Positions 1 through 8,733 of a stretch of 64,000 bases of DNA are shown here, piece by piece. This DNA is from Bacteroidota bacterium (GTDB lineage Bacteria > Bacteroidota > Bacteroidia > Chitinophagales > Chitinophagaceae). The translations under genes were made by a program, and so were the position numbers. Numbering within the stretch: position 1 is the first letter of the stretch; every line of letters starts with the position of its first letter. The stretch lies in assembly GCA_023423405.1 (NCBI GenBank), contig JAFAFR010000098.1, forward strand, positions 127,638 through 191,637. Direction: 5' to 3'. The notes beneath the pieces are model-generated. The model searched no databases. It was not told the DNA's origin and saw only the letters and a program-made list of their open reading frames with translations.

Positions 1-971
1 AAATCATCGCAGAAGTGATAATCAGGATCCAGCACAGCCTTCAACGGCTGACAGTCGGAAATGGTCAGGTGAATGTCCTTCCGGTGAACGTTGATCAGCT
101 TGCCGTGGCGGTATTCGCTGATACAGACGGTAACAACATACTGTCCGAGTCCCGCGGGAGCAATGCCCGAGATGATGCCGGTTTTGCTGTCGATGCCTAC
201 CTGGTTTCCCAGCGGCATAGAGCCGCTGTACAAACCCCGGTAAGGAAGGGACTGGTAGGCGGGCGGTGCTGCCGGGTTGGGAACAGGGCAGGTATAGCAA
301 TTTTCCTGCTGGGTGCGTCCGCCGCCGGCATAGGCGCTGCAGAGCTCGTATACGAGTTCATCGCGATCGCTGTCCACCGCAGAAAAGTCAAAGGTAAAAA
401 AAGAGCCGGCGCAGATGGCTACGGCATCATTGCCGGTAATGTTGGGACTGGAGTTGTGTTCGCTTGCTGCCAGGGCATTGGTGCCCGGGATTTCGCAGAG
501 ATAAGTGGCGCCGTAATTGTCGCTGGCACCACTTATATTATTGATGCCTTCGATGCGGCAGCAGCGCTGGAAGGAAATGATATACCCATCGGGATCATCG
601 TCCAGCGTTACTTCTGCGGTATAGAAGCGGAGGTTATAACAAATATCGTGCGGTGGGTTGGTGAGACAGGGATTCGAATTGGGGTCATAGCTCACATTAT
701 TCTGGTAGGAAAAAGGAGCTATAACGGGAGAGCCTACCTGCGCGTTGTCGCGTTTCCGGAAAATGGTAAAAGGAACGGTATTGTCCAACTGCCCCGGATT
801 GTTTTGGGTACAGTCGATGAAAAGCTTGAGGGTGAGGATGTACACCGAACTGTTGGCGCGTGAGCCGGGTCCCTTGTATTTATACGTCAGTTCCCCTCCA
901 CGGATGTGGTTGGCCAGCAGCGGTGTGCTGAACAGCAGTGAGAGAAAACAAAAAGGGATCAGCAATTTCAT
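1..971 (-). CDS. Secreted gliding/T9SS-type repeat protein, N-terminal part (runs off window)
   Basis: The reverse strand stays open from an ATG at 971 to the window edge, about 323 codons. It begins with a signal peptide (MKLLIPFCFLSLLFS, then TPLLA) followed directly by NHIRGGELTYKY. That NHIxGGE start is typical of the very large Bacteroidota surface proteins that end in a gliding-motility or type IX secretion C-terminal domain. The visible part is rich in Asn, Asp and paired Cys (FQRCCRIEG), as expected for extracellular Ig-like modules. The C-terminus that would prove T9SS export lies outside the window, so the export route is inferred. It ends a minus-strand run with the hydrolase and lnt behind it. 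Confidence 0.75.
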   Translation of the reverse strand, partial: MKLLIPFCFLSLLFSTPLLANHIRGGELTYKYKGPGSRANSSVYILTLKLFIDCTQNNPGQLDNTVPFTIFRKRDNAQVGSPVIAPFSYQNNVSYDPNSNPCLTNPPHDICYNLRFYTAEVTLDDDPDGYIISFQRCCRIEGINNISGASDNYGATYLCEIPGTNALAASEHNSSPNITGNDAVAICAGSFFTFDFSAVDSDRDELVYELCSAYAGGGRTQQENCYTCPVPNPAAPPAYQSLPYRGLYSGSMPLGNQVGIDSKTGIISGIAPAGLGQYVVTVCISEYRHGKLINVHRKDIHLTISDCQPLKAVLDPDYHFCDD

Positions 972-997
972 GCGTACGGTGCGTTGAACGGTAGCTA

Positions 998-1759
998 TCA
1001 AACTTGTTGCACAAAGTTCTTCAGGTATTGGCTGGTTTCTTCGGGTGCTTCCAGCATTCCCATGTGCCCGGATGCTTCGAGTATATGAATATACGCCAAA
1101 TCGGGCAGATATACCAGTTTCATGGTGTCTGCAAAGGGAACGGCCTGGTCGCCCTTGCCAAGGATGAATAACACGGGCCAGGGCGCTTTTTTCAGAACAG
1201 CGGTTCTGTCAGGTCTTTTGATCATTGCTTCATAAAAAGCAATCAGGGTGCCGTTTCCCTGGTAAGCATTGCCGGATGCGACCAATTGGATTGTTTTGGC
1301 CATTTCTTCCCGGTTTTCTGCGGCGAAAAGGTTGGGAGTGGTAGAGGCGAGGAAGGAGGCGCTGCCGTGCTGTTGTATAAATTCGATGCTCTTCCGGCGG
1401 TTGCTGATTTTTTCAGGTGAATCGGGAAAGGCTGTAGAGTGAAACAACCCCAGGCCGTTTAATTTTTCCGGGTATTTTTCGGCAAAGGCCAGGGCGATGT
1501 AACCGCCCATGGAATGGCCCACGAGGAAAACCTTCCCGGTCTTTTCCTTTTCAAGTATCTCATACAGGTCGTCGGCCATGGATTCCATGGTAGGCGCTTC
1601 CTGTGCAGGTGTTTTGCCCGTACCCGGCAGGTGTGGTATGATCAGTTGCAGGAAGGGAGAAAGTGCCTGGACCTGGTGGTCCCAGATGCGGTAGTCTTCC
1701 CCGAAACCGTGTACCAGCACCAGCGGTTGTCCCTTACCGATAGTGTCGTAATGGATCAT
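998..1759 (-). CDS. Alpha/beta hydrolase
   Basis: A 253-residue alpha/beta-hydrolase fold protein. The oxyanion segment LVLVHGFGEDYRIWD is near the N-terminus, and the nucleophile elbow GHSMGGY (Ser about residue 97) follows. A candidate acid lies in the LGKGDQAVPF strand and the catalytic His in ASGHMGMLEAPEE near the C-terminus. No signal peptide is visible, so it is probably cytoplasmic. The fold is clear but the substrate is not; esterase, lactonase or haloperoxidase-like activity are all possible. Its ATG lies 6 nt after the lnt stop codon, so the two genes are probably co-transcribed. Confidence 0.88.
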   Translation of the reverse strand: MIHYDTIGKGQPLVLVHGFGEDYRIWDHQVQALSPFLQLIIPHLPGTGKTPAQEAPTMESMADDLYEILEKEKTGKVFLVGHSMGGYIALAFAEKYPEKLNGLGLFHSTAFPDSPEKISNRRKSIEFIQQHGSASFLASTTPNLFAAENREEMAKTIQLVASGNAYQGNGTLIAFYEAMIKRPDRTAVLKKAPWPVLFILGKGDQAVPFADTMKLVYLPDLAYIHILEASGHMGMLEAPEETSQYLKNFVQQV

Positions 1760-1765
1760 TGCGCT

Positions 1766-3358
1766 TTATTTTTTGACGGATCTCCACAACCGGCTGAACG
1801 ACCAGCCTGCCAGCACCACGGTGAGCACCAGGGCGATTTTGGAGATCCAGTCCCCGAATCTCGCATAAAATGTTTGGGTATCCAGCGGCGGTACGGAAAC
1901 AGCCAGGAATCCCATTTCGTCCCAACCCTTGCAGGCCACCGTTGCACCCAGCGGATCAATCAGGGCGCTGATACCCGTATTGGCGCTGCGCACCACCCAA
2001 CGGCGTCCTTCAATGGCCCGGAGGCGTGCATAGGCGAGGTGCTGTTTGTGCCCGGCCGTATTTCCCCACCACCCGTCATTGGTAATAACGCAAACCAGGT
2101 TGGCGCCGTTGCGCAGGAAGCCCGTCATGAATTCGCCGTAAATGCTTTCATAACAGATAGCGGGTGCTATGGCCAGTCCCGATGCAGGATCAGTAAGGAC
2201 GGTCCTTTCCTTCTGGCGGGCATAACCACCGGTAGTGCCGCCGAACTGTTCGAACCAGGGACCCATAAAAGCAAGGAAAGAAGGCAGTGATTCCACGCCC
2301 GGCACCAGTTTGGACTTATGGTAGCTGTTCAGGATGCCGGTGGAATCCAGCAGTGCAGCGGTATTATAGGTATCGTACCAGATGGAAGTATTTTGTATGC
2401 GCCTGGCATAAAGCGATTTGCCTTCTTCGTGGTAAAGCCGGTAGCCTTCAATGCCGCTGAACAGTTTCAGTTGCGGATGGCGGGCCAGGAAATCCCAAAC
2501 GGGACGCACGAGGTAATTTTTCCGGATGCTGTCTTCCTCGATCCCGTTCGGCAGGTTGATGGCTGTTTCGGGCCACACGACCAGCCTGGTTTGAGGGGTA
2601 ATGCCCTGTTCGCTCAGGCGGATCAGTTTATCGAGCTGTGCCTGCTGGGTGCCCGCTTCAAATTTCATGTAGGGATCGATGTTCGGCTGAACGATCAATA
2701 CCTGCGGGGCTCCGGGTGTTGGCGTTGACAGCGGCCGGCGCCAGGTGTGGATGAGCAGCGACAGCAGTACAGGCGCAAGCAGCAGGGGCAGCAGGCTGCG
2801 CAGGAAAAGGCGCCGGGGGAACTTACGGTTACGGGCATACGCAAGCAGCAGCCGGAACAACAGGATGTTTGCGCTAAGGATCCAGAGTGAGCCACCGCTG
2901 GCACCGGTGAATTCGTACCACTGCACCAGCGCGGGCGCGGAGGCGAAGCCGTTGCCGAGGGTGAGCCAGGGCCAGCTCAGTTCCCAGTTGAGGTGAATGT
3001 ATTCAAAACTGAGCCAGCCGCCGGCGAAAGCGATATAGCTCCACTTTTCTCCCAGTCTTTTGCGCGTATTGTAAAGGAGCAGCCAGGGAAGGCACATCAG
3101 GAGGCAGTTGACCACCATGGCGGCAACGGCTCCTTCGGCGGTTGAGTTCCACATCCACCAGGTGGTGATGATGTTCCATACCAGCATGGCCAGGTAAACC
3201 AGGCCGAAAAATTTCCCGCGGCTGCAGCCCTGTTCCAGCAACCAGAACAAGGGTATAAAGCCTACAAAAAGCAAGGGTGAAAAAGGCAGGGGTGGCCACC
3301 CCAGGGAAAGGAGCAGTCCCGAAGCCAGCGCCAGCAGGAGGGGGTGGATTTTTTTCAC
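1766..3358 (-). CDS. lnt: Apolipoprotein N-acyltransferase
   Basis: A 530-residue inner-membrane enzyme that adds the third acyl chain to lipoproteins. The N-terminal third is a series of hydrophobic segments. The C-terminal part is a carbon-nitrogen hydrolase domain with the expected catalytic residues: Glu in VVWPETAINLP, Lys in YHKSKLVPGVE and Cys in AICYESIYGEF. A final transmembrane segment closes the protein. Length and order match Lnt. The start is a GTG at 3358 (MKKIHPLLLALASG). It lies 12 nt downstream of guaB and 6 nt upstream of the hydrolase, so the three probably form one transcript. Its products include SusD-type lipoproteins such as those at 23.5-25.6 kb. Confidence 0.93.
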   Translation of the reverse strand: MKKIHPLLLALASGLLLSLGWPPLPFSPLLFVGFIPLFWLLEQGCSRGKFFGLVYLAMLVWNIITTWWMWNSTAEGAVAAMVVNCLLMCLPWLLLYNTRKRLGEKWSYIAFAGGWLSFEYIHLNWELSWPWLTLGNGFASAPALVQWYEFTGASGGSLWILSANILLFRLLLAYARNRKFPRRLFLRSLLPLLLAPVLLSLLIHTWRRPLSTPTPGAPQVLIVQPNIDPYMKFEAGTQQAQLDKLIRLSEQGITPQTRLVVWPETAINLPNGIEEDSIRKNYLVRPVWDFLARHPQLKLFSGIEGYRLYHEEGKSLYARRIQNTSIWYDTYNTAALLDSTGILNSYHKSKLVPGVESLPSFLAFMGPWFEQFGGTTGGYARQKERTVLTDPASGLAIAPAICYESIYGEFMTGFLRNGANLVCVITNDGWWGNTAGHKQHLAYARLRAIEGRRWVVRSANTGISALIDPLGATVACKGWDEMGFLAVSVPPLDTQTFYARFGDWISKIALVLTVVLAGWSFSRLWRSVKK

Positions 3359-3370
3359 GCTTGCTGCCGG

Positions 3371-4873
3371 TTATTTGCGGGAATAGTTGGGCGCTTCCTT
3401 GGTGATATCAACATCGTGCGCATGGCTTTCTTTCATGCCTGCATTGGTGATCTTGATGAACTGTGCATTCTGCCGAAGAGCGTTGAGGTCCTTTGAACCG
3501 CAGTATCCCATGCCGGCCCGCAGGCCGCCGATGAACTGGGCCACCACTTCGCGCAGGTAACCTTTGTAAGCCACGCGGCCCTCGATGCCTTCGGGCACCA
3601 GTTTCTTGATATCGTCTTCCACGTCCTGGAAATAACGGTCGCTTGAGCCCTGCGCCATGGCGCCGATGGAGCCCATGCCGCGGTATTCCTTGAATTTGCG
3701 GCCCTCATAAATAATGGTTTCACCCGGGCTCTCTTCCACGCCGGCAAATACGCTTCCCATCATCACGCAGTCGGCGCCAGCGGCCAGTGCTTTCACCATG
3801 TCGCCCGTATAACGGATACCCCCATCCGCAATCAGCGGAACGCCCATGGCGTGCAGTGCGCTGTAGGCTTCCATGATGGCGGTAAGTTGCGGAACGCCCG
3901 AACCGGCCACGATGCGGGTGGTGCAGATAGAGCCGGGACCGATGCCAATTTTCACACAGTCGGCGCCCGCTTCGGCCAGCGCCTTTGCACCTGCCGCCGT
4001 GCCCACATTGCCGGCAATGACCTGCAGTTTTTTGAAGTTTTTCTTAACGTTCTTCAGCGCGTCCATCACTCCCTTGGTATGGCCATGGGCGCTGTCGAGG
4101 CAAACCACGTCAACGCCTACCTGCTGGAGGGCGGCGACCCGGTCGAGCATGTCGCGGGTGATGCCGATAGCGGCGCCCACCATAAGCCTTCCGAAAGTAT
4201 CCTTGTTGGCTTCGGGGAAGCTGTGGTATTGTATGATATCGCGGTAGGTGATCAGTCCGGCGAGTGTGCCGTCTTTTTTCACCACGGGCAATTTTTCGAT
4301 CTTATGCTGTTGCAGGATTTTTTCTGCTTTCTTAAGGTCGGTTCCTTCGGGGGCGGTGATGAGGTTGTTTCCCGTCATTACTTCGCTGACCTTCCTGGAT
4401 TTTAGGGTCTCAAAACGGAGGTCGCGGTTGGTAAGGATGCCCAGCAGTTTGTTCTTCCGGTCAACAATGGGAATTCCGCCGATCTTGTTCTCTTTCATCA
4501 GCTTAAGGGCATCGCCGATGGTGGCGTCTTCCAGCAGGGTCAGGGGATCGATGATCATGCCGCTTTCGCTTCTTTTTACCTTACGCACCAGTTCTGCCTG
4601 CCTTTCGATGGTCATGTTTTTGTGCAGGATACCGATGCCGCCTTCCCGGGCCAGGGCAATGGCCAGGCTGGATTCGGTTACCGTATCCATGGCCGCGGAG
4701 AGCATGGGGATATTGAGGCTGATTTCGCGGGTGAGCCGGGTTTTGGTGTTGACTTCACGCGGAAGAACCTGGGAATAAGCCGGTACCAGGAGCACATCAT
4801 CGAAGGTGAGGCCTTCGCCGAAAAACTTGTGAGAGAGATCTAAACGTTGAGTGGAGTTCTTTCTTGTTGCCAT
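3371..4873 (-). CDS. guaB: IMP dehydrogenase
   Basis: Converts IMP to XMP, the committed step of guanine nucleotide synthesis. The protein shows LTFDDVLLVPAYSQVLP at the N-terminus, two CBS domains (about residues 95-210, with EVMTGNNLITAP and KLPVVKKDGTLAG), the active-site loop GPGSICTTRIVAGSG, and the flap segment EYRGMGSIGAM. An ORF extends upstream from a TTG, but the ATG at 4873 (MATRKNST) gives a normal 500-residue protein and sits 2 nt after a strong -7 box, so I place the start there. dprA ends 54 nt upstream, and this promoter lies in that gap. Confidence 0.96.
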   Translation of the reverse strand: MATRKNSTQRLDLSHKFFGEGLTFDDVLLVPAYSQVLPREVNTKTRLTREISLNIPMLSAAMDTVTESSLAIALAREGGIGILHKNMTIERQAELVRKVKRSESGMIIDPLTLLEDATIGDALKLMKENKIGGIPIVDRKNKLLGILTNRDLRFETLKSRKVSEVMTGNNLITAPEGTDLKKAEKILQQHKIEKLPVVKKDGTLAGLITYRDIIQYHSFPEANKDTFGRLMVGAAIGITRDMLDRVAALQQVGVDVVCLDSAHGHTKGVMDALKNVKKNFKKLQVIAGNVGTAAGAKALAEAGADCVKIGIGPGSICTTRIVAGSGVPQLTAIMEAYSALHAMGVPLIADGGIRYTGDMVKALAAGADCVMMGSVFAGVEESPGETIIYEGRKFKEYRGMGSIGAMAQGSSDRYFQDVEDDIKKLVPEGIEGRVAYKGYLREVVAQFIGGLRAGMGYCGSKDLNALRQNAQFIKITNAGMKESHAHDVDITKEAPNYSRK

Positions 4874-4875
4874 GT

Positions 4876-4884
4876 GCAAAGATA
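4876..4884 (-). promoter_or_regulatory. -7 promoter box of guaB
   Basis: The reverse strand reads TATCTTTGC, then AC, then ATG. It matches the Bacteroidota consensus TAnnTTTG exactly, and a TTTG that could be the -33 element lies about 21 bases further upstream. Transcription would begin at or just before the start codon. Confidence 0.75.
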
Positions 4885-4926
4885 GCGCAGTGGGGAAATT
4901 GGTCCCAAATGATTTTTCTGTTAGCT

Positions 4927-6030
4927 TCAAATGCAGCGCTGGTAACGCTTTCCGGGCAAGGGCCGGATCAGGTTGCGCATTTCCAGCGACAGGATGGCTG
5001 CCGCCGCGGCGCCGGCGGGCAATCCGGATAAGAGATAAAATGAATCAATATGCATTATGGCGTGGGTTTCGAGCAGGTTGAGTAGAATGGTTTCGGCGGG
5101 GTCGAGGTTGAAGGGCAGGCTGGACTGGCGGATGGATGCGGATGCCGTTGCCCAGCCCAGCTCTTCGAGAAAGGCTTCTGTATCCTGGAGGAGGCTGGCC
5201 ACCTGCTGGCGGAGAAGGAGGTTGCAGCCGGCGCTGCGCGGATCGCTGAGCCTTCCGGGGATGGCGTATACCTGGCCGTGGTAGCCGTGGGCCAATGAAG
5301 CGGTGATCATACTACCGCCTTTTTTACCGGTTTCCACCACTACCAGTACCTGGCAGAGGCCGGCTACAATGCGGTTGCGGATGGGAAAGTGAAAGCGGTC
5401 GGGTTTGACACCCGGCGGAAACTCCGTAAGAAGGCCCCCGCCGGCAGCCAGGATGTCGCGCGCCAGTTGCAAATGTTCCGGCGGGTAAATAGTATGCAGT
5501 CCGTGTGCCAGGATACCGAGGGTGGGCAGGCCGGCTTTCAGGGCGGCCCGGTGTGCGAGCCCGTCGATGCCATAGGCCATGCCACTGATGATGGACGGGC
5601 AGGCGGCAGCGATTTTTCGTATGAGGGTCTCCGTTTGCTGTTTGCCATATTCGGTGTGGTGGCGTGTGCCGACGATGGATATTTTCCGCGTATGCTGCAG
5701 GTCCATCCGGCCCCGGTAATAGAGCAGGGTGGGAGGGTCGTAACAGCGCAGCAACTCGCGGGGATAGCGTGGGTCGGTGATGAAAATGGTTTCTGCCCCC
5801 AGGTCCTGCACCTGCCGCAGGATGGCTTCACAGCTCCGCCAGTTGCAAAAGTTCCTGATGGCGCGGGCGCGGACGCTGCCAATCCCTTCCAGGCTTTCGA
5901 GCAGGGCAAGCGGGGCATGGAAAACGCCCGATGCCGATCCGAAATTTTCAGCCAGCGCTTTCGCATGCACATGGCCGATATGCGGCACCTGGGTCAGCGC
6001 GATCTGCAGGAGCGCTTCACTCGGGTTCAT
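4927..6030 (-). CDS. dprA: DNA-processing protein DprA
   Basis: A 367-residue DprA/Smf protein that loads RecA on incoming single-stranded DNA during natural transformation. An N-terminal helix-hairpin-helix region (LESLEGIGSVRARAIRNF) is followed by the Rossmann-like core with SIVGTRHHTEYG, IISGMAYGIDGLAHRAAL and TEFPPGVKPDRFHFPIRNR, and by NPAD-style ligand motifs ending in VVETGKKGGSM. The C-terminal winged-helix region (DSFYLLSGLPAGAAAAAI) is present. Length is normal. ATG at 6030. Confidence 0.94.
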   Translation of the reverse strand: MNPSEALLQIALTQVPHIGHVHAKALAENFGSASGVFHAPLALLESLEGIGSVRARAIRNFCNWRSCEAILRQVQDLGAETIFITDPRYPRELLRCYDPPTLLYYRGRMDLQHTRKISIVGTRHHTEYGKQQTETLIRKIAAACPSIISGMAYGIDGLAHRAALKAGLPTLGILAHGLHTIYPPEHLQLARDILAAGGGLLTEFPPGVKPDRFHFPIRNRIVAGLCQVLVVVETGKKGGSMITASLAHGYHGQVYAIPGRLSDPRSAGCNLLLRQQVASLLQDTEAFLEELGWATASASIRQSSLPFNLDPAETILLNLLETHAIMHIDSFYLLSGLPAGAAAAAILSLEMRNLIRPLPGKRYQRCI

Positions 6031-6108
6031 CTTTTTTTACTGTAAAATACAGCAGCGGCAATGCCCGTGTAAGCGTGAAATCACCCTGTTTCCCAGCCAG
6101 AAATCACC

Positions 6109-8019
6109 CTACCGGGCAATTACTTTTAGTTCGGTGCGGCGGTTGCGGGCACGACCTTCTTCGGTATTGTTATCAGCCACCGGAACGGTTGCGCCAAAAC
6201 CTTCGAACCGCAGGCGTTTGGCGTCAATACCATTCTTAATAAGGTAATTCACCACGGCTTGCGCACGTCCATTGGAGAGCTTAAGGTTGTCGGCCGGTTT
6301 GCCCACATTGTCAGTATGCCCGTTGATCTGTATCTGCAGCGACGGGTTGTCCTTCAGCAACTGCACCAGCTTGTCGAGCTCTACAAGGGAGTTATCGCTG
6401 AGCGCGGTGCTGTTGGTTTCAAAGAAAACATTTTTGAGCACCATGCTGGCATTGGCGAGAATCGGCTGCAGGTAGATGTCTATGTGATACGTGGAATCGG
6501 GGTCCTTCTGGCTGAGCGAAAAGTTTTCTGAATAAAAAAGGTAACCACGGCGATTCACGTTGAAAGCATAGTCGCGCCCTACCGGAAGCGTGATAAGATA
6601 GTTGCCCGTTTCATCTGTCTGCACGCGGCTAATGACCTGGCGGTTACTGATGTCCGTTAGCTCCACTGAAGTGGGCAGTCCTTTCTTTGTTTGGCTGTCC
6701 ATTACCCGGCCCTTCACCCAGAGGGTTTTGATGGGGCGGATATCATTGCGCATGCTGAAAGTGTAGAGGTCGAGCCCGCCGCGGCTGTCGGCCCGGTCGC
6801 TGGCGAAATAAGCGGTGCTGCCGTCGGCGGTGATCACCAGGCTGCCTTCGTTCTCGATGGTGTTGATGGGATAGCCGAGGTTGCGGGGCAGGCTGAAACT
6901 TCCCTTGGGACCTTTGCGCGCCAGGAAGAGGTCGTCGCCGCCATAGCCCTGCAATCCGTTGGAAACAAAATAGAGGCTCTGGTTATCGGCATGAATGAAG
7001 GGGCAGGTTTCGTCGCCGGCGGTATTGATCTCCGGGCCCAGGTTTTCGGGCTCCGACCATTTGCCAGTTGTAGATAAATGACTCACCCAGATATCGCTGC
7101 CACCATAGCCACCCGGGCGTCGGCTCGCGAAATAAAGATCCTTCTTGTCGGGCGAAAGACTGGGTGTTGATTCCCAGGATTCCGTGTTGATGGGCTCTCC
7201 CAGGTTTTCGGGCTCACTCCATCCCTCATTGGTGAGAAAAGAGACATAGAGGTCGCAGCTTCCTGCGCCATCGGGGAAATTACAACCGGTGAAGATCAGC
7301 CATTGCCCATCCTGCGAAAGGGTTTGAGCGCCTTCATTCAAATTGGAGTTGATCATGCCCGTTAGTCCCTTTGCGGCCGACCAGCCATTTCCTTCGCGCC
7401 GTGTTTCAAAAAAGTCTTCGTTGTAGTTATTGACGCGCCGCGTAAAAACGAGTTGCTCATTATCGATGGTGAGGGAGGGAAAATATTCAGAGACGGCGCT
7501 GTTCACGGCGTCGCCCAGGTTGGTGGGTTCAAAGCGGTAGTCGGCAACGGCGGGTTTGGCGGCTTCTTCCAGTGCAAACTGGTAGGTGCGGGTGCGGTAG
7601 GCGGCAGCCTTTTTGCTTGACTCGTTGAGGTCGTTCACCGTCACAAATTTGTTCACCGCAAAGAGCGCGTCGGCAAAGCGCCCTTTTCCCGCCAGGTTGA
7701 TGCTATAGGGAAGGTTGTAGTCGCGGAAATAGACCGAGTCGATGGACCGCGCTTTTTCATAATTGTAGATGGCGCTGTCGTACACCTTCATTTCCCCGTA
7801 CATGCCGGCAATGGACAACCAGGCATCGGCATAGGAGGGATCGAGCTTTACGGCATCTTTCAAAAAAGCGATACCGCCGCGGAAATCGTCGTTCTGGGCA
7901 GCCTGCATGGCTTTTTCATATAGTTTAACAGCCTTAGGATTGAGTTTATCCGGCCGGTATTGCGACCAGCCCTGCAGGCCGGCGCAAATAAATAGGCAAA
8001 GGAGAAATTGTTTCATCAT
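6109..8019 (-). CDS. PorE-like OmpA-family protein (TPR, beta-propeller, CRD, OmpA domain)
   Basis: A 636-residue secreted protein starting at the ATGATG at 8019 (MMKQFLLCLFICAGLQGWSQ signal peptide). Domain order: TPR pair (about residues 25-100), PD40/WD40-like propeller repeats (about 165-420, with FPSLTIDNEQLVF, STPSLSPDKKDLYFASRRPGG and CPFIHADNQSLYFVSNG), a carboxypeptidase-regulatory-like beta domain (about 430-510, VKGRVMDSQTKKGLPTSVEL), and an OmpA peptidoglycan-binding domain (NGHTDNVGKPADN, LSNGRAQAVVNYL, NRRTELKV). This order is that of PorE, the type IX secretion component that anchors the PorKN ring to peptidoglycan. Bacteroidota carry several paralogs of this architecture, so PorE itself is not certain. 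Confidence 0.85.
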   Translation of the reverse strand: MMKQFLLCLFICAGLQGWSQYRPDKLNPKAVKLYEKAMQAAQNDDFRGGIAFLKDAVKLDPSYADAWLSIAGMYGEMKVYDSAIYNYEKARSIDSVYFRDYNLPYSINLAGKGRFADALFAVNKFVTVNDLNESSKKAAAYRTRTYQFALEEAAKPAVADYRFEPTNLGDAVNSAVSEYFPSLTIDNEQLVFTRRVNNYNEDFFETRREGNGWSAAKGLTGMINSNLNEGAQTLSQDGQWLIFTGCNFPDGAGSCDLYVSFLTNEGWSEPENLGEPINTESWESTPSLSPDKKDLYFASRRPGGYGGSDIWVSHLSTTGKWSEPENLGPEINTAGDETCPFIHADNQSLYFVSNGLQGYGGDDLFLARKGPKGSFSLPRNLGYPINTIENEGSLVITADGSTAYFASDRADSRGGLDLYTFSMRNDIRPIKTLWVKGRVMDSQTKKGLPTSVELTDISNRQVISRVQTDETGNYLITLPVGRDYAFNVNRRGYLFYSENFSLSQKDPDSTYHIDIYLQPILANASMVLKNVFFETNSTALSDNSLVELDKLVQLLKDNPSLQIQINGHTDNVGKPADNLKLSNGRAQAVVNYLIKNGIDAKRLRFEGFGATVPVADNNTEEGRARNRRTELKVIAR

Positions 8020-8078
8020 AGGTCCTGAATACCCGTTCATAACGGAAATTATGCCAAAAAAATTGGAGGGCGGGTGCT

Positions 8079-8660
8079 TTAGGGCACACCTATATATTTA
8101 TGCGACTGAAGGCTGAGTTCCCATTGCGGGTGCGCCATGATATAATCGATGATCAGGGGCAGCATGCTTTCCCTTTTGTCCCACTCGGGTTGCAGGAAAA
8201 GTTTACAGCCAGGTTTTACTTTGGCGGCCCATTGCTCGGCCCACTTGAAGTCTGAGGCATTGAAAACCACCACTTTCAGTTCATCGGCCGCAGCCACCAC
8301 TTCGGGCAACGGGAATTTAAATTTTTTGGGAGAAAGGCAGATCCAGTCCCACTGCCCGCTGAGCGGGCTGGAGCCCGAGGTTTCGATATTGGTTTCGAAA
8401 CCCGCGGCTTTCAATGCTGCCGTAAGCGGGCCGAGCGGGTGCAGAAGTGGCTCGCCGCCGGTGACAACAGCCAGGCGGCCGGGATGCTGCAGGGCTGCGG
8501 CCACTATGTCGTCCACAGCAACCAGCGGATGTTTGGCGGCATCCCAGCTTTCCTTCACGTCGCACCAAACGCAGCCCACATCGCAGCCACCGAGCCGGAT
8601 GAAATAAGCGGCGCGGCCCTGGTGGTAGCCTTCTCCCTGCAGGGTATAAAAAGCTTCCAT
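8079..8660 (-). CDS. queE: 7-carboxy-7-deazaguanine synthase (queuosine pathway radical SAM enzyme)
   Basis: A 193-residue radical SAM protein. The N-terminus reads MEAFYTLQGEGYHQGRAAYF and the iron-sulfur motif is CDVGCVWC (CxxxCxxC). The SAM-binding glycine motif is VVTGGEPLL, and EPDWDKRESM-like residues near the end fit QueE. It makes the deazaguanine precursor for queuosine. The only ATG is at 8660; the codons just upstream encode LPL, which QueE homologs usually have before MEAFYT, so a non-ATG start slightly upstream is possible. It follows folD by 73 nt. Confidence 0.9.
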   Translation of the reverse strand: MEAFYTLQGEGYHQGRAAYFIRLGGCDVGCVWCDVKESWDAAKHPLVAVDDIVAAALQHPGRLAVVTGGEPLLHPLGPLTAALKAAGFETNIETSGSSPLSGQWDWICLSPKKFKFPLPEVVAAADELKVVVFNASDFKWAEQWAAKVKPGCKLFLQPEWDKRESMLPLIIDYIMAHPQWELSLQSHKYIGVP

Positions 8661-8733
8661 GAGCGGCAGTTGCTCCGCTTGCGCAATGGGTAATTGACCC
8701 TGGGCTGGTATGGTAGCGGCAGCGTTCAGGAGA

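Noticed and set aside
15..863. 282-codon plus-strand ORF at the left edge
   Set aside because: It is the antisense shadow of the secreted protein on the minus strand, which has a signal peptide and the NHIRGGE motif.
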